Source: Hoskinsella mucinilytica (GTDB lineage: Bacteria > Bacillota_I > Bacilli_A > Erysipelotrichales > Erysipelotrichaceae). From it: a DNA stretch of 24,249 bases. Below the pieces are notes generated by a model. That model did not search any database. It worked only from the letters and a program-made list of their open reading frames with translations, and had not been told where the DNA came from. Position numbers and translations under genes: made by a program. This document shows, piece by piece, positions 22,094 through 24,249 of the stretch. Location: the NCBI RefSeq assembly GCF_045223415.1, contig NZ_JBEQZJ010000050.1:1-24249 (forward strand), read 5' to 3'. Position 1 is the first letter of the stretch. Each line of letters opens with the position of its first letter.

Positions 22094-23533
22094 ATGAAAT
22101 TTGAAGCGTTTCAATTAGATACAGCAATTTTAGAAGCTTTAGATAAGCTTGGTTATGATGAAACTATGCCTGTACAGGAACAGGTCATACCTTTGATATT
22201 AGAAGGAAAAGATGTTATTGTAAAATCAAAAACAGGAAGTGGAAAAACGGCATCCTTTGCGATTCCGATCATTGAGAAGATTATTTGGGAAGAAAGAGAT
22301 CCTCAATGTCTTATTTTAACCCCAACAAGAGAACTAGCATTACAGATCAAAGAGGAATTTGATAACATTGGAGCATATAAAAGATTGAAAACAACTGCAG
22401 TGTTTGGAAAACAGCCTTATCGTTTTCAAGTACAGGATTTAAAACAACGATGCCATGTTGTTGTAGGAACACCTGGTAGAGTTTTAGATCATTTACAAAG
22501 GGGAACACTGAAATTAGAGAAAATCAAAACATTTATTCTGGATGAGGCAGATGAAATGTTGAATATGGGATTTATCGATAGTGTGAAAGAAATTATGGAA
22601 TATTTCCCGGGTAATCTTACAACATGTCTATTTAGCGCAACCTATCCTCAAGCCATTCAAAATTTGGCTAAAGAATTTATGAAAGATGCAAAGATGGTGG
22701 AAATACAGAGTCATCATGCAGTAACAGAGCTTGTGACACATTATGCTTATCGTATGAAGGAGCATGAAAAACTTGAATTCTTATTGAAGCTACTTTGTAA
22801 GGAACAGCCAACGAGTTGTATCATATTTGCGAAGACCCAAGAGCATGTAAAGGAAGTTTGTGATGCTTTATATGAACGAGATTTGAGTGTCGATAAGATC
22901 CATGGAGGAATGCTTCAAGAAGATCGTATGGAGAATCTAAAAGATTTTAAAAAAGGGAAGCTTAGAATTCTTGTCGCAACTGATGTAGCTGCAAGAGGAA
23001 TTGATATCAAAGAGGTTTCTCATATCATCAATTATGATATGCCAAATCGATCAGAAACTTATGTACATCGTCTTGGTAGAAGTGGACGTGTCAACGCTAG
23101 TGGTACTGCCATTTCTTTATTATCTCAATATGATGGAGAACGTGTTCGTTTATTAGAAGAGTTTTTAGGGGAGCCATTGACGATCAAAGACAAAAAAGAA
23201 GTAGAAATGCTAGAAGTAACAGAAAAGCTTTTACAAGGTCTACGACAGCCCATAGAAATTAAAGAAGACAAAGCAAAAGAAATTCGTAAGGATACTATGA
23301 AACTGTATCTAAATGGAGGAAAAAGCAAAAAGTTGAGAGCTGGTGACATTGTTGGTGCTATCTGTGAAATAGAAGGAGTGACTGGCGATGACATCGGTGT
23401 AATTCAAATTCAAGAGCGCCAATCCTATGTGGATATTTTGCATGGAAAAGGAAATCTAGTTTTAAAAGCATTACAGAAAAAAACAATCAAAGGAAAACAA
23501 TTAAAGGTTCAAAAAGCCAAGGAAGAATCCTAA
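22094..23533 (+). CDS. dbpA: DbpA-type DEAD-box RNA helicase
   Basis: ATP-dependent RNA helicase of 479 residues, the same length class as B. subtilis DbpA/YxiN. Seen: Q motif (VQEQVIP), Walker A SKTGSGKT with Lys51, PTRELA, DEAD box at residues 150-153 (LDEADEML), SAT (FSATYP), and the second RecA lobe with ARGIDIKEV and HRLGRSGR. The C-terminal ~75 residues (TMKLYLNGGKSKKLRAGDIV...) form the DbpA RNA-binding domain that in this family recognises hairpin 92 of 23S rRNA; a role in 50S assembly is likely. Its ribosome site is weak (GAGAGTG at 22083-22089). A strong terminator follows. Confidence 0.92.
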   Translation: MKFEAFQLDTAILEALDKLGYDETMPVQEQVIPLILEGKDVIVKSKTGSGKTASFAIPIIEKIIWEERDPQCLILTPTRELALQIKEEFDNIGAYKRLKTTAVFGKQPYRFQVQDLKQRCHVVVGTPGRVLDHLQRGTLKLEKIKTFILDEADEMLNMGFIDSVKEIMEYFPGNLTTCLFSATYPQAIQNLAKEFMKDAKMVEIQSHHAVTELVTHYAYRMKEHEKLEFLLKLLCKEQPTSCIIFAKTQEHVKEVCDALYERDLSVDKIHGGMLQEDRMENLKDFKKGKLRILVATDVAARGIDIKEVSHIINYDMPNRSETYVHRLGRSGRVNASGTAISLLSQYDGERVRLLEEFLGEPLTIKDKKEVEMLEVTEKLLQGLRQPIEIKEDKAKEIRKDTMKLYLNGGKSKKLRAGDIVGAICEIEGVTGDDIGVIQIQERQSYVDILHGKGNLVLKALQKKTIKGKQLKVQKAKEES

Positions 23534-23535
23534 TC

Positions 23536-23574
23536 AACGAGTCAGTAGTTATAAATTACTGATTCGTTTTTTTT
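23536..23574 (+). terminator. Rho-independent terminator
   Basis: AACGAGTCAGTAGT (23536-23549) pairs with ATTACTGATTCGTT (23555-23568) over 14 bp with two G-U pairs and a 5-nt loop, followed by T to 23574. Confidence 0.9.
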
Positions 23575-23787
23575 CTGAAAGTTTGTCTTTATCCAATAGA
23601 TATGAAGTTAGAAATCTTGTATTTGATATATGCAGATTTCACCTTTTCATTGGATGAAAATAAAGAAGAATTTCTAATTTTAAAAAAGATTTGAATAAAA
23701 TTTAGGATTTTCACCTCTGTTTTACGTATGTAGATAGGTAAGGGCCATTTCTATATAACGAGCCTAGAAAGATACGAGGCGAAACCA

Positions 23788-24249
23788 TTGGAAAAAATTG
23801 ATGAAACAAAGCAACAAAAAGTAAGTTTTCAAAATGATGTCTTATTTAAGCATTTTTTCATCGGTATGGATGATGATTCTATCTTTTTGCGACATACGGT
23901 GATTGGTTTAACAACGAACATTTTGCCAAAAAGAACAGAAGTATGTAATCCGGAAATGATACCTAAACAAGAAGGCAACAAACGTATCCTCATGGATATC
24001 CATTTAAGAGATGAAGAAATGAGAGAGTATAACATTGAAATGCAAAGTCAAGGATTGTTGGATACGGAATTTATTAGGTTTCAGTATTATTCTGCACACA
24101 TGTTAGTAAATCAGTTACAAGAAGGTGATGACTATAGTGAACTTAAAGTTGTTCATCAGATCACCTTCTTTGATCATGTGATCGATGATGATCATCAATT
24201 GGTGAATCATTATGTATTGATGAAAAGCAATGGAAGAAAGGTACAGCCA
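23788..24249 (+). CDS. Rpn/PD-(D/E)XK nuclease-family protein (transposase-like), 3' end beyond window
   Basis: The first ~154 codons of a recombination-promoting nuclease-family protein (PDDEXK_2). Typical features are the opening QNDVLFKHFF, LMDIHLRDEEMREYNIEMQS with the catalytic Asp70, Glu84 and Gln86, and FRFQYYSAHMLVNQL-type text (seen as IRFQYYSAHMLVNQL). The frame is open to the end of the window; family members are ~280-300 residues. No ATG is available; TTG 23788 follows GAGG at 23776-23779. Such proteins are often multicopy in gut Firmicutes and are DNA nucleases rather than IS transposases. Confidence 0.82.
   Translation, partial: MEKIDETKQQKVSFQNDVLFKHFFIGMDDDSIFLRHTVIGLTTNILPKRTEVCNPEMIPKQEGNKRILMDIHLRDEEMREYNIEMQSQGLLDTEFIRFQYYSAHMLVNQLQEGDDYSELKVVHQITFFDHVIDDDHQLVNHYVLMKSNGRKVQP

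Noticed and set aside
23591..23678. Interleaved inverted repeats ATCCAAT/ATTGGAT and GTTAGAAATCTT/AAGAATTTCTAAT, a possible pseudoknot RNA
   Set aside because: The region is very AT-rich, the second pair has a bulge, and no recognised RNA motif or T-run follows; chance is likely.
1..24249. CRISPR array, tRNA, rRNA, complete insertion sequence or prophage
   Set aside because: No regularly spaced direct repeats, cloverleaf or rRNA-like sequence, IS ends or phage structural genes were found; only decayed recombinase and helicase fragments and an Rpn-type gene are present.

Overview
The window is AT-rich, chromosome-like DNA from a low-GC Firmicute. The abundance of PTS genes, the YwqA/YwqB-like and DbpA-like helicases, BglG-family regulation and the Rpn-type nuclease fit a gut member of the Erysipelotrichia or a related Bacilli lineage. 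That placement is an inference from gene content; no rRNA is present.

Positions 1-7200 hold housekeeping and DNA-metabolism genes: a XerC/D-type tyrosine recombinase, a gap with a possible sortase-substrate remnant and a strong terminator, a SNF2 helicase followed by a separate SWIM zinc-finger protein, a MATE exporter, and an unrecognised 248-residue protein closed by a terminator.

Positions 7255-12645 form a lactose/cellobiose-family PTS operon: EIIB, EIIC, a GH1 6-phospho-beta-glycosidase, EIIA and a multidomain LicR-type PRD activator. The GH1 enzyme carries Gln at the acid/base position (TFNQ instead of TFNE) but keeps its nucleophile and phosphate-binding motif.

Positions 12722-17592 form a second, beta-glucoside-type PTS operon. 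It has an extended -10 promoter, a RAT antiterminator overlapping an intrinsic terminator, a stand-alone glucose-type EIIA, a BglG/LicT antiterminator, EIIBC, and a 638-residue old-yellow-enzyme/FAD/[4Fe-4S] reductase of the 2,4-dienoyl-CoA reductase / enoate reductase type. It has no hydrolase of its own, so the GH1 enzyme upstream is a natural candidate to process its cargo. Together the two operons suggest uptake of plant aryl-glycosides with reduction of the released aglycone.

Positions 17700-18280 are a graveyard: an integrase N-terminal fragment joined to a frameshifted C-terminal fragment resembling a type I restriction-type helicase.

Positions 18315-20680 are a thiazole-salvage/thiamin operon (thiW-thiM-thiE) under two tandem structured RNAs. 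The first is a canonical TPP riboswitch with its own terminator. The second shares the pyrimidine-sensing half of the TPP aptamer almost exactly, but its pyrophosphate-pocket half is replaced, and it sits inside a second terminator-like stem with a competing upstream strand. This is the most interesting element in the window: a candidate HMP-PP-type (thiS motif) or variant TPP riboswitch, forming a two-input control.

Positions 20679-24249 hold a convergent XRE regulator with a palindrome over its own -10, a tiny lipoprotein-like ORF, a DbpA-type DEAD-box RNA helicase with terminator, and the 5' part of an Rpn/PD-(D/E)XK nuclease-family gene running off the window. No tRNA, rRNA or CRISPR array was seen.
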